NCBI RefSeq assembly: GCF_910589235.1
Contig: NC_060960.1
Coordinates: 5,471,839 to 5,535,838, forward strand
From: Vespa crabro
Taxonomy: Eukaryota; Arthropoda; Insecta; Hymenoptera; Vespidae
DNA length: 64,000 nt
Direction of reading: 5' to 3'
Position 1 is the first letter of the stretch. Each line of letters opens with the position of its first letter. The translations under genes were made by a program, and so were the position numbers. Below are positions 35,864-49,862 of the stretch, in pieces. The notes below the pieces were generated by a model. That model saw only the letters and a list, made by a program, of their open reading frames with translations. It made no database searches and was not told the DNA's origin.

Positions 35864-38319
35864 TTGTAAACAAGAAAAGTAACAACTTGATGTATTATGT
35901 TACTATATAATATACTATATAATTAATATACAACATACAAATGTTAAGTTCATATGCATTTAATTGAATGAAGAATTAATATATTTTTTTCTTCAAACTG
36001 ATTTTATGTATTTATGTTACTTTTCTTGCATGCAAATAGGAAAAATGAAATTGTTTTACCAAAAAAAAGAATTTTAAAGAGAAAATAGCAGGTAATACAT
36101 AACATAATTCACGTATTGTTATAAATGTTGTAGGGGAATTACAGTATGTTTAATTTTTAGTGGATATTATCATTTTGATTAATGATATTAATGAATGCTG
36201 TATTACTTAAGCTGTTTTGGGGTTTTATTTGCTATTAATAAAAAATGTAATGAGTATTGTAATTTTATCAGTACATTATTTAAATTAATGTAAAAAAAGA
36301 AAATACTTTTCAGTGTATATAAATAAAACGTTTTATTTTAAATATTAATGTATCATAAATTGCTAACATAACACTGCGTCGAAATATACGATGTCACATA
36401 TGTATTTGATAAAAGAAATTATAGATTTTTATTTGCATAATAAAAATATATAAAAGAACTTCGTTCAATATAAACGATTATTGTTAGCTATAATATATTA
36501 TTATTAGCTATAATTGGAAAAAAATGTATTTATTATATTTATTATATTATATTTATTATCATATGGCTGTATTGTATTATTTACAAATTAAATTGATATT
36601 CAATACTATTTATAAATAACATATTAAATAATAATAAAATAATAGTCATTCAAACAAAATTTATACAAGAAAAAATATATATCTAATTAAAGAATACATT
36701 TTTTATTTATTTGTGAAAATATATATACTGTATTGTAAAAAGGAGGGAAAAAGAGAGAAAGAGAGAGAATATATTATTATATTACAAATATTAATGACTA
36801 AGAAAATTATATTTAAGTTAAAAATTTGTTATATAATAGTATTTATTATTAATAATTACCAGAAATGTGGTATAGATACAAAGCTTTCATTTAATTCTTC
36901 TTTTATTGTGAATGTTGGATTTGACCTAAAATGAAGTATTGTTATTATAAAATAAATATAAAATGAATGGAAAGTATATATAATTTGTTAGAAAATATTT
37001 TCTTTTTTAAATCACTTTTTAAATCATTCGTACCTTTATCATCGTAACTAGACAATAAAATCAACGCTGCAAACCCATACTTTTGGTGGTTAAAAATTTG
37101 CGTGCAATAAAAATAATATTTGGTTAATTACTTTACATACATACACAAGTTTTTTTTTGCCAAAACAAACACAAATAAACAAAAAGGAAAACAATTTAAC
37201 ATATTAAAGCTTATAGATATGAAATTTGACATTTATGAATATAATTGTTTTTATGCAATGATATTTATTTTTGCAAACAATAAACATGTCTTGATGTTTG
37301 GACAATTTGTGTGATCGTTATGTTAATACATATACGTATTTGACATATACGTACCATTGACAATGCCATGCTGATATCACAATAATAAAAGCATAGTTTT
37401 CGAAATGATATTCATATTTGATGAATATGAAACATATATCAATCGTTGCATTGCATACAGTTGATTACGCTTGAACTAGGTACTTAATGATGTTTCCGAC
37501 GTATTGAAGAAACTGAGATTAAAAACAAAAATGTTAAATTTTTAACATTCTTCTCATAACATTTTTTCTCAACAAATAATTTACTTCAGTATAATCTTTA
37601 ATAATTATTAATGTTACAATGATATGTTAATATAATATGTAAATTAAAAAGAAGTTCAATGGACAATGTGCAAGAAAATCAAATAGTAGAATTATTAGAC
37701 ATATAATAATATCTTAATAATAAGTGTTTATTTACATTAGTATTAATATTAGTATTAGTTTCATAAACATTCTTTTTAAGACATATTAAACATTATAAAA
37801 AAATGTTTTGTATTAAACATACAAGTATATATTTTTTAAGGATTAAAAAAGGAAATATAATTTATATATAACATATTTCTCTTTAAAATGTTAGTAGCAA
37901 TAACCTTCACCCTTGTATAATTATATAACGTGGAATTAAATTTGCTTTATTTTACTAGGCACATTAAAGAAGAAAAATTATTTTCTATTTTCTTTAATTG
38001 TTATATCCTTTTATTAATATATAACAGATTGATAGATATTTTATAATAAATGCATTATTTAATGTCATATATTTTTCTTAAATTTGTGTTAAATATTAGT
38101 AATTACTAATCCCAAAAGCTTTTGCATGCCATTAAGCAATGTTTATTATTTTTATATAAAATGTAATAAAATCGTATTATACATAGAAAAGAGTAAATAC
38201 ATATTATACATTTTAAAAGCATATATACAATTTGATTAGAAATATATAAAATGATGGTTTAGTTATTAATATCAATTATTATTTTGACAGCATTTGAAAA
38301 TATTATAATGCTGTATATC
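35540..38319. other. Convergent 3' space between acid phosphatase and Malvolio
   Basis: 2.8 kb of very AT-rich sequence with an (AT)n run at about 35805-35860, several AATAAA motifs and no supported exon. The 3' UTRs of both genes lie here. Confidence 0.65.
35805..35860. repeat. (AT)n microsatellite
   Basis: About 28 uninterrupted AT units in the 3' flank of the acid phosphatase gene. Confidence 0.95.
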
Positions 38320-40952
38320 TTACCTTGCGTATATAGCAGGATTAGATAGACCAAAGTTTGTATCCACGGGACCACAAATATATTTTGCAATGAACTAAAA
38401 TATAAATATATTGAAATAACGTAAGTAATAATCAAAGGTGTATATACGTGATATATTGATATACATACCCAATGATTATTGATAGTTCCAGCACCCATAT
38501 TTACTGCCATATGAATTATTAAATATATACAAAAAGCTAAATATAAAACTGCAAATATAGCAATACCAAGCCATACTGGCCAATCATGAGGAACCTCATC
38601 TACAGTATTTATTACAAAATAAATATTTATTGTTATTACTAATGCAGATATAAGAGTGGCAACGATCTTATTTGGTCTGTAATAAAAAAAAAAAAAACGA
38701 TATATAATGCGTGTGTATGTATATACCAAATATTAATATTATATTCTATATTTAACTAAAACATACATTCCATTTGTAAATTCTCCCATTATTTGTGGAT
38801 TACTAGTAAAGGCTACTGTTGGTAAAGTAGCAAAGGGTAATTGCAGACTCATAATAGCATTTAAAATATCATTCATGCCACTCATGTCTTCTATATTAGC
38901 ATAGAATGCTACTAAAAATGTTGGGACGATAGCAATCGTCCGAGTAAAAAGTACTCGCTTCCATCGAGCCCATTGTAAGTTTAAAAATCCTTCCATTGCA
39001 AATTGTCCTGCATAAGTTCCAGTCATTGTAGAAGATTGACCAGCAGCTAAGATACCAACAGCCCAAATATACATCGCTGCCATCCCGAATGAACAACCAA
39101 GAAATATACCACCCTTATATAAGTCTGCTTCAAATGTCATATTGTTTCTCTAAGATAGAGTAAATAAAATGTCATATCAAAAGAAATATTTAATATCAAT
39201 AAATAATTTTACTCACAGGTAATAAGTTACTATCTATGTCGATTTGACTTGCTTTACAGGTATCATACTAAAATAATATTAGAGATTAAATTTAATTTTA
39301 AGAGTTTCAATGAATAAATTCAAGTAAATAACAATTATAATAGAAAACTTACAATATCTTCATTGGTTTTATTGTAGAGACCATGTGCAAAAACAGAAAC
39401 CACAAATACATTAATAATGAAGGAAACAAGAAGTGCAATACTTGCTTCAATAAAATAATACATATTTGCATCTTTAACTTTGGCAGATTGTCTTCGGTCT
39501 ATATCTCTTGACTAAAAAATGTGTGAAATCATATATTATTAGTTATTAATATCAGAATTTATAATAATATATCACAAATTGTGTTAAGATATCTATTTTC
39601 TTTAATAATATTTAAAATATCTTTGATTTTGTATTTCTAAAATGCCAGCTTGCAATTTTTTCTTACTTTCACAAGAGCACTATGAAGATATAAATTATGT
39701 GGCATAATAACAGCACCAATAATTCCTACAGCTTGAAGCAATATTTTACTATCATATTCCATATTCCATGGTATAAACATTCCTTTTATAACTTCAACTT
39801 GTGGTGGTTTTGAAATGATATACTGAAAATGTAAAAAAAACATTAATAAATATATTTATAAGTAAAAAAAGACAGTACGTTTATTTCATAAAAAATATAT
39901 TGTAAATTCCTTTTACCTCAAAACCGAAAGTAATTCCCATAATTGTAATTAACAATCCAAAGAAAAATTCCAATTTTCGTAAACCATATTTATCCAAAAA
40001 TAGAAATGTAAATGTATCTATTATTGTAATAAGTACACCACCCCATAAAGGAAGTCTGAAATACATAATACCTAAATTACAATAATAAATCTCTTCTTCT
40101 ATTTGACAATTCTTGTATAAACTTTACAGTTGTGAATGTCTTCATGCAATTTCTCAGTATAATAATACATATTTAAGAACATATTAAATGTATTTATTAA
40201 ACATATTCTTTATTTTTTTTTAAATTAGTAACTTACCTTCCAGATGTTAATAAATATAAGGCAATAGCTGTCCCTATTACTTCTTGCATATCACTACCTA
40301 TAATAGCTATTTCTATCATTATCCATAAAATAAGTCGAGGTACTTTTTTGTACTGTCTATAACACATTTCTGCTAAATGTAATCCAGTAACTACACCTAG
40401 GCGTGCGCTGAGCCTTTGCATAATAAGTCCCAATATTGTGGCACCCAATAGAACCCATAATAACTAAAGAAATATAAATCATTTTAAACATTGTATTAAA
40501 AATTTTTTTTTAAGCAAAAATTATATATACCTTATAATTAGCTTTTGAACCGGACTGCAAATCAGATTCTATGTTACCAGGATCTAAATATGCGATTGAC
40601 ATTAAAAATCCAGGGCCTGTAAAAGCCCATAATTTTCTGAAGTTAAAACCAGTCTGTAAAAAAAAATATCTTTAATTTCTAAAATATATAATTACAATAT
40701 ATTTTATATCACATATGCAATTAAATAAGAAAGTTAAAGTAACAGATGTGTTTAAAAAAAAAACCAATAAATACATATACATACACCTTCTATTTCAGGA
40801 ATTTGTACTCTTTCATCAGCGAAATAGGTTTGATTATTATTTGGCGATAAAGATGTATTCTCTGTGACTTTAACATTATTTCGTACATTCCCTGTAGATT
40901 GTTGGGGTACAGTAGTTGTCTCATCATTATTATGCCTTTGTTTATTTTCCAT
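38320..40952 (-). CDS. Mvl: Malvolio / NRAMP (SLC11) divalent metal transporter, 562 aa
   Basis: Ten exons on the minus strand: 40952-40785, 40653-40531, 40463-40237, 40055-39917, 39822-39667, 39511-39353, 39267-39217, 39149-38767, 38676-38469 and 38394-38320. All are phase-consistent, giving 562 residues. NRAMP proteins co-transport Fe2+ or Mn2+ with protons across endosomal or plasma membranes. The metal-binding motifs are present: D-P-G-N at residues 80-83 in the first helix and M-P-H-N at 259-262 in the sixth. About eleven to twelve hydrophobic helices can be traced. The N-terminus is polar and the extracellular loop between helices 7 and 8 carries NKT. The last exon ends ...SNPAIYAR with TAA, and that stop overlaps a consensus donor (AAG|GTAAGA), so an alternative C-terminus is possible. 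A probable 5' UTR splice acceptor lies about 25 bp before the ATG. Confidence 0.95.
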
Positions 40953-42611
40953 GGTATATTTTTCCGAAATATCTAAAATTTTATTTAATGACTTTATAAC
41001 ACCCAGATGTGATAAAAATAATAATGTATAGACATTGAAAAGAAAAGTTTTGTTTACATAAAGTAAATAAACATATATAGGTAGATGAACGCGTAGAAAT
41101 ACTTACGACGTTTCTCTTTTATTATTCTATATGATTATGATAAACGTAAACGAACAAAGTGAGAAAGAAATCAGTCACTTGTATTTTTTCGATTGTTAAA
41201 AAAGAATTCGTATTCATAAAAAAAAATAGATCTTGTAAAATTCAGAAGTAAAAAATATCGAAGATCATAATTTCGATCAAATAATCATATTAATATTAAG
41301 ACAAAGAAAAATGAAAAGAAAATAAAATTAAAAATATTGAAAGGAACTTAATAAAAAGTATATATAACTGAAGAAAAAGTGTAATCTACAACCGAACTCA
41401 ACGATGTTCCGATTAGAACTAACCCTTGGTCATTGTTCATACGCAGTGAAAGAGCGCGCGCTCTTTCAAAAAGAGATAAAAATTTCGTAAACAATTCTAT
41501 CTTCAAGAATTGATTCTGAGATTCGCAGAGATTAAATATTTTTTATAATAATAATACATGAAACAAGATTTACCATTTGCGAAATATACTACGTTATTTT
41601 TCTATTTTAACAAATAATCTTTGATCAAATACAATTTCATTTATAATCTTATTTAAAAATTCGATATTTTGTATCTAATAATAAACTTATGAAAGGATAT
41701 TTACAAAGAAGAAATTTGAACAAAATCTTTGCAAATATCTTTCGAATATTTTCGTTATTATACACAATAAATATTATGCTATTTTATTTCACACAAGTGA
41801 AATATTAAACAAAATTATTAGCGAAAATAATTTAAAAATATTGAGGGAATAATATTACGAAATTAATTTTACTGTTTCCTAAAATGATATAGCGGGATTG
41901 TCCCGTTTGCGTAAATGATCATCTGACTAATGTTATTTATTAAGAAGTATTATCACGAATATGATCACGGAATAACCCAGAAAAACATTATGTCAATATA
42001 TGCACAAAGAGCATACATATTAATAAACGAAATATCTTTTATATAATTTAATCTACTTACTCGATTCTTTTCGGAAGAGATATTAATGATGTAAATTTAA
42101 AGAGAACTTTGAAAAAAATTATGGAACAATGGAGAGTTAGAAACAAATTGTGCATAATGCGACGATTACAATAGAAGCGAATAGGCTGCTGTCATGGTAC
42201 ATATATATGTAGACATATTAGATTGTTACGTTGTCAGAATAAAAAAACAAACGCAAAAGATACTTATTGAATTTCAATAAAACTACAAAAAAATACGATA
42301 TTACTTACTGTTCATCCTTGGTAATTTAAGAAACTATCGATTATGGACGACAATTAATATTATTTAATTAAGTAATAAAAATAAATAGTAGAATTAAATG
42401 TAAAAAAAAAGAACTACTGAATTAGGAATATATTTTTCTTTCTTTTTTTTTCAGCTAGTTAACGTATCACCTTTAAAATATTCTTCACCGATCTGCACGT
42501 ATAATCTATACATATGAGAATGAAAAGTAATGTAAAAAGAAACCTACTCGTAGGTAGTATTCTTACATGAAGTATATATACATAATGAGATAATAGATAC
42601 ATGAGACATAT

Positions 42612-42627
42612 GTCGGGAATTCCCGAC
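42612..42627. promoter_or_regulatory. 16-bp palindrome containing a perfect kappaB site
   Basis: GTCGGGAATTCCCGAC is a perfect palindrome with GGGAATTCCC at its centre, which fits the Rel/NF-kappaB consensus GGGRNNYYCC. It lies 1.66 kb upstream of the Malvolio ATG. Binding by Dorsal, Dif or Relish is inference only. Confidence 0.35.
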
Positions 42628-45600
42628 GGTGAATGATTGCTTTCCTCCTACGCTTCCTATTTTACAGCCTCATGTACGTGCTTTTACATTATTTAACAAT
42701 AAGTTAAAAAAGATATTTGTAATTTTCTAATTATAAAAGTATCGATTATGACATTGAATTCTATTTATAATTGTCGCGAAATATATAATTTATAATTTGT
42801 TGATAAATTATAGATTATAATATGTTTGAACAGATAAATATACTTATCTCTATATAATAATATGTTAAGGTATCGTAAGATATCATAAGATAAGCTTTTT
42901 ATATAGTTAAGTTATAATTAATTTTTAATTATTTAAGTGCTTCTAGTAGCTATTCTTTATAATAAGGAGACAAAGAAGAGACAAGATATAATATTTATCA
43001 GTCAATACTCTTATCATTATAGATATTTAAATGTGCTATAAGATTTAATACTTATGTTCTTTACGTATGACACATAATCTATTGATAAGTCTCATGTTAT
43101 TCGATATCTATAACGATCATTAATTAATATATTAAGATTTGTTCATTATAAAATTTAATATTATTTCGGTAATGCTTAAAAATCATAAAAATGATTTATA
43201 ATCATCATAAAATTTATGAATATTACTTCGAATATAACTTCGGAAGATGTTTGATAAAATATCGATTAAAAATATAAAATATTTTATGAGTTTCTTTATA
43301 CAGTACTATTATATAAAATGCTCTACATGACGATCTTTAATATTTTTATTTAATAATTCTATATTTTTATAATTACGGTGTAATAATGGGTGGAATTTAT
43401 ATAAATACAAAGTTTTGTTTATTAGATATTGAAGAGAAAATAAGAACCATATCTTTTCATTGATAATTTATCGCTTGTTGATATTACTTCTGTATATTTC
43501 TTTCACTGAAATATTTTTACATCCACTTCAGAGAGATAAAAAAATATGATATACTTGTATACTTTATTATTTCAATTCATTAATGTTATATCTAATCTGA
43601 TAAATATAAAACGTGCCTCGCAGCATAGATACATTGCCAATAAAAATTAAAAATTTTATCTTAAGCATTTACGTGATAGATTATTACTACCATAACCCGA
43701 TCTTCATGAAGGACGAAAGGTTTTAAATTTAAACTATAAGAAAGTTGCTATATAGATGCAATAAATAAATAAATATTATTTCAAAAGTCTGAAATCTTTA
43801 TCGAACCATATCAAATGTGACCATGATTCACATTAAATCTATAATGGCGTCATTATGATAACGAGCATGAAAAGATCGTGATAAGATTTTAGGAACATGA
43901 GATTTGTTAAAGTTCGAAATAATATTCAGGTGAAAACAATGAATACTGTAATATTCTAATATAAATGTAAAGTTAAAAAAAAATAGATAACTTAATTGTA
44001 ATGCATTCGACTTGTAGCTTAAAATAACTACGTTGTTGCATTTCATCGTACCAAAGTGACATTACTGTTATTTTGCGTCATACTCTCTCCCCCTCTCTCT
44101 CTCTCACTGTCTCATTAATCAAATTCTTTCTGCCTTTCGTTCAAGAGGCCATAGCAAGGCTAAAGTATATTTTGTAATAGACCATTAATTTAACTTACCG
44201 AGTAAAAAATACAATTGTAGTAAAATGCTGTTTTATCATTTGAGTAGACAATTGTCGGTAATAGTAGAACACTGTTTAACAATTTCCAATCATAAATACA
44301 TTTTGCTTAGTATGGTAGAGTTCAAAACAAGATCCAATTTATTAATATTGTAATAATTTGATTGCCTGACATCGTAATCCATTATAAATTTCCACTTTTA
44401 CAATTATTTAGTCAAAATGAAAAACAAAAAAATAATAATGCTTATTTTTTTCTATAAAACTAATATTTCCGTATATATTATATTACCCTCGATAGGTATT
44501 GTTTTTACTTATTACAAAATGTTTTATTGATGTTTTATTATCAATACGTGTCTTATATTACCAACTTGCCGGTACATTGTACTGTCAGAAAGTAATTTAT
44601 ATATCAATTATTCAATTCGCAGGCCTGTGTATGTTTAATCAAGTTAATACAATTTTCGAAAAAAAAAAAAAAAAAAAAAAAAACAAAAAAAAAAATTATT
44701 CAGATATAATTTTTCCGATTGTTTGAAGAAAAAGAACAAACTGCAGAAATAAACAATGTAAATGAACGTTCTAGTTTTATTGAATCAGATTTTATTAAAC
44801 AATGAATTTCAGTAGATCAGAGATCATTGTAGATCAGCGATGAGCAAGCGGTGGCAACTAATAGATCATATGCATTCCTCGATCCTAATTTGCTTGTTCT
44901 GGTAAAATTAGAGAAAAATTTTCCTTCATTTGACGTTGCCATGCCTGCATAGCTTTTGTTTCTGTCTATTTATAACTATGTACTCGATTGATGAGGTAGC
45001 TAGTGAATTTACATAAATAATATGGAAACAAATTGATTGATTGTGAAGAAAATATGACCTGCGACGTTGAAGTTATCTATCTTTGTTATAAATTATTTTT
45101 GATATCTTTCATAAGTCACGAAAGTCTGTAGTACTCGAAAGAAAATCAACGTCTTGGTTTTTTTTCCATTCGATTTTTTTCCCTATCGCATATCAAAACT
45201 ATATACGTAATCTTTCTTTATCCCACATTCAATCAACGTTTCTAGTTCCACAATATTGTTTGAGATATTGATCCTTGTACGTTCCTCATATCCGCGATAC
45301 AAAAGAATATAAAAGAAAATCTATGTCCCATGGAGATAAAAGAAAAAATAAATGAGTCGAATATTTTTGACCTATCGAAATTTATCAGGTATCTCTAATT
45401 TTAAGTAACAGTCAATTTCTCGATGAGTCTAATGTTCTTTTAATGAAGTTCTTTCTCGATATCCACGAGAGAACTTTTTAACGATGTATACAGGGGTGTG
45501 CAGTGCGTGCATGCATGCACGCAAATGGTCAAATCCCTAGGACGGGGATATTTTAACAAATAAAATTAAAATAAATATATCAAATATTTGTATGAAATTT

Positions 45601-46361
45601 CATTTAATCTTGTCAATTATATGGAACTCTCGTAGAAATATGTCAATAGACCCACAAAAAAAAAATTAAAACAATAAAAGTACATAAAACGTAAAAAAAA
45701 TAAGATTGGAAGTTTAAAATGAAGCTACTTGCGATCCGATCCGCATTAAAAGAGGCGGCCAAATATCTCTAGTACACAGGCGGCTAACAACACAATCGGC
45801 CTTGGGTGTGGTACAAGCAGAGCCACACGAGTTTTGAATTTTGGGTAATATAAGAATCATTGGAAAGGAATTTCTAAGGTTACATGATAAGGAAGTGTGA
45901 ATCAGCCGTTCGATATAAGTGATCATAGTGCAACGACGAATTTTACAAACGATAGAATATTTTCCAACTTAGTGTTAACATTGGTCTAAATTCTTTTTTA
46001 AATATACATTTTTGACTCACCGGGTAAGTTGACATTTTTCTTCAGTGGTACAAGCTCCATAGTGGTATGATCCCACTTGGAATATACTTTTAGCAGATAA
46101 ATCTAAAGTAGTATTAAAGATAATTTTCTCTGATAACAAATTCAATACCATACGAATCGAAATATTACGCTTTTCAAATCGAGTACCTCTAAAAATTTGA
46201 TCTCATATTTAAAAGGTCAACTGCTTTTTTGTAATAATGTAAAAACTATGCTAGAGACAGTTATTAATTATACTAATAAGTATAATATTTTCCTAATTAT
46301 TTGAATACATTTTTACTAGCCAAACAGTCTTATAGAAATATTAAATTTTTGTGTATTCCGC

Positions 46362-46362
<1 letters not shown>

Positions 46363-46406
<44 letters not shown>
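46363..46406. repeat. (AT)n microsatellite
   Basis: About 20 AT units, 120 bp upstream of the zyxin coding start, within a probable 5' UTR intron. Confidence 0.9.
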
Positions 46407-46409
<3 letters not shown>

Positions 46410-46527
46410 TATAAAAATTATTAATTTGAATATATCATATTAAGAGATTTTCTTTTTTCACCAGCATATTTCTTTTCGCAATATATATTTATAATCTTTG
46501 TCTATTTTATTCTACTATTACAGAAAA

Positions 46528-48567
46528 ATGTCTAATGTTAATAATTTAGAGCAACATATTGCAAACTTGCAAATCAATCATGGCGATAATACAATCAAAA
46601 TGGTTAAATCTGGAAAGAAAGTTGGCCCTGCTGTACCACCAAAACCAAAAAAATGTCAACCTCAGGTCAGTATAATATTTTTTTTATCATAGGAAATGAT
46701 ATGATATTAATATATGATTATTTATACGCCGTCTTGACTTGGGACAACCAATGGTAAAATGTCATAATCTATGATGCTACATTTACATATTTATAATCAA
46801 TATTATTTTCTTACAAATTGCCCTTAATGCTTTTTGATAGATACCACAAAGTTATTCAATAAAGGCAGCACCGACGCCATCATATAGCACTGTACTCAAT
46901 AATGCTGGAACAAATGAAAAATCTACAAACTTATACATGAATTCACCTTCTCCATATGTATCAATGAATATGGAAAAGAATGATTTTAACATACCTACAT
47001 TGACTAATGGAAAAGAGACTGTGAAATTGTATCAAAACAATGAAAATTTCTATGTACATCAAACAAAGGAAAAGTTTGAACCTAAATATGGATATGATGA
47101 GAAAAATTATTATTCAAATGTTGGAAATTTACCAGCTCCTCAAGTGCCAGTGGAAGATCGTAATGATAGAGCTACAAATAGTGCGGTATATAGTAATGTT
47201 GAATCTCCAGCACCTATTTCTGTTCCTGCACCAAAAAAAACAGAGAAAGATATCATTTACAGTAATATACAATGGAACCCAAAATCAGAGAATACTTACA
47301 GTAATCTTCCGTCTACTCATACCAGTGGTAAAATTAATAATATGTATTTAGTTTTTAATGAAAAGTATGCAATTGTAAAATAATGTGTTTTTTCAGATGA
47401 TTTACCGCCACCTCCTGAGCCTTCAGAATATGTTGCTTGCATTCCAGGAAATTCATTCCCTCCACCCCCTGAAGAATTGCCACCACCACCTAGTCCTGTC
47501 TCTTCCAGTTATAGCGAATTGAGACGTGCAACTTATCAAACTGATTTTCCTGCTGGAAATTATCCAAATGACATTTATGGTCCAAGTTCTCAATCTAGCT
47601 CAACATATGAGTCTATATACGAACCTATTAATCCTAGACCGCCATCTCAACTATCTTGTAATTATTCAATGTATTCTGGATATGGATCTGCTACTTCAAC
47701 TCAGCCACAAGGAAAAGTGTCTCCTGTGAAAGAGGTAAGTTTAGAAACTAATAGGGTTTTTTACACAATTACATATACTTGACATTGCTTTTAAGTGAAC
47801 AATTAATGTATGTTTATAGGTTGATGTTTTAACTGATTTGTTGGTTCAAGGAATGTCAGATAATAGCGAAGAAAGTGATATATATGGTATTTGTGCACAG
47901 TGTGGATGTAAAGTCGAAGGAGAGGGTACAGGTTGTTCTGCAATGGATAAAGTCTTTCACATAAATTGTTTTTGTTGTTATGTCTGTAAAGTCAACCTAC
48001 AGGGTAAACCTTTCTATTCATTGGAAGGTAAACCGTATTGCGAAGAAGATTACTTAAACACTTTGGAAAAATGTTGCGTATGTACTAGGCCAATACTTGA
48101 TAGAATATTAAGAGCTACTGGGAAACCTTATCATCCATCTTGCTTCACATGTGTAGTTTGTGGACAAAGTTTGGATGGTATACCTTTTACAGTAGATGCT
48201 ACAAATCAGATACATTGTATTCAATGTTTCCACAAGTAAGTTAATTATAAGTATAAATAAATTTTTTCTTTTTATTTTGTTACAATGTTGCTAAAGATAT
48301 TAAAATTTTTACAGAAAATTTGCACCTCGTTGTTGTGTGTGTAAATTACCCATCATGCCGGAACCTGGCCAAGATGAAACGGTACGCGTTGTTGCTCTGG
48401 ATCGTAGTTTTCATATTCAATGTTACAAATGTGAAGATTGTGGTTTAGTATTATCTTCTGATTCAGAAGGTCGTGGCTGTTATCCTTTAGATGATCATGT
48501 GTTATGTAAAAGTTGTAATGCAAGCCGCGTACAAGCATTAACATCTCATATGACTACAGAATTATAA
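46528..48567 (+). CDS. Zyx: Zyxin (LIM-domain focal adhesion protein), 543 aa
   Basis: Five exons: 46528-46665, 46841-47327, 47397-47734, 47820-48235 and 48315-48567 (stop TAA), phase-consistent, 543 residues. Zyxin sits at focal adhesions and actin stress fibres, recruits Ena/VASP and, in insects, also acts in Hippo signalling. Three C-terminal LIM domains bind zinc: LIM1 from Cys346 (CAQCGCK), LIM2 from CCVCTRP and LIM3 from CCVCKLP, the last running to CKSCN. The N-terminal half is Pro- and Tyr-rich. It carries an Ena/VASP EVH1-type FPPPPEEL motif, followed by LPPPPSP, plus four Y-S-N motifs spaced through exon 2. An acceptor just before the ATG shows an upstream noncoding exon. The zyxin/LPP/TRIP6 group is firm; insects normally have one member. 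Confidence 0.94.
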
Positions 48568-49618
48568 ATTTTACTGAAATTTTATTTGATGATTAGATTT
48601 TCATATTCATATATCATATGTTTGATTAATACTTCAAACATTTTTAAGTAATATTTCTATCTATTGTTTAAAGAAACCAGAATTAAATTTAGAACTTACT
48701 TATTCCATAACAAAACATATATATATGTGTATATATATATACACATACCACATACACATACAAACAGTCACGTTGATAGTAGCAAACGTAAGTGACTTTA
48801 CGTTTTGTGACTGAAACAATATATAACGTAATAAATTTGTATTATTTACGAATATTAAGATTATATTGATAAAAATATTCTTATCATACTGCCGATTTTA
48901 AAACTTTACATATAACTATTGTAATAGCAAGTAACAAACGTACTATTGAAAAAAAATATGTAATAAATAATATTAAAGGAATATTATCTATCAACTATTT
49001 ATAGAAAGCTTCTTTTATGGGGCACTTGTTTCGACATTAAAATAAGAGGTCGTGCCATTTATAAAAAGTTCCATTATTAGAGAAAAGATATTCATAAATA
49101 TACTAAACATTGTGATCTATATGTAAGTTATTACTAGCTTTTTATTACTTCGAATTTTTTATATGAAATAATAATCAAATGTTTGATTTAATTATTTTAT
49201 GATTTTCATATATTTCATATTGTAAAAGAAAAAGTGAAATACATTTTATTTATAAAAATGCATAGTCTACTCAATTTACCTTTTTTAAAATATAGTAGTT
49301 TAAATATTTGGAAAAAAAAGAAAATTCTATATATTATAAAAACTTATATGCATTAGTTATATATTATTAAATAAACGTGGGAAGAAAGACCGGTTAAAAA
49401 AATACCATTTATATTAGAGCATTGTATATTTTACGTTTTCGATGAGATTATATTATTCTTTATTTGCAGGAGAAATTTACAATTACTTGAGTCTATTTGT
49501 CCTTACTAGTTTTCTCCAGCTATGTATTCATGCACAGATGACTTTATTAATATATACTAATATTTTGTTTTAAATATATGCATTTCTTATATGTAATATA
49601 TTTTATTATAATTATTAA

Positions 49619-49683
<65 letters not shown>

Positions 49684-49780
49684 ATTATTATTTTATTATT
49701 ATATTTATTATAATTATTATTATTATTATTATTATTAATATTATTATTAATATTATTATTAATATTATTAATATTATTAA

Positions 49781-49862
<82 letters not shown>

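Larger units (their letters stand above)
40953..46527. other. Divergent upstream region of Malvolio and zyxin
   Basis: About 5.6 kb between the two start codons. It should contain promoters and noncoding 5' exons of both genes; an acceptor TTACAG at about 46518-46523 directly precedes the zyxin ATG. Three long perfect palindromes stand out: 41448-41467, 42612-42627 and 45504-45523. A poly-A tract (about 44659-44695), a CT run (about 44089-44106) and an (AT)n run (46363-46406) are also present. A minus-strand open frame at 45714-45926 has five Cys but no recognised family. Confidence 0.55.

Noticed and set aside
45714..45926. Cys-containing 70-residue minus-strand frame, considered as a secreted peptide
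   Set aside because: No signal peptide, no regular Cys spacing and no splice sites; left as uncalled.
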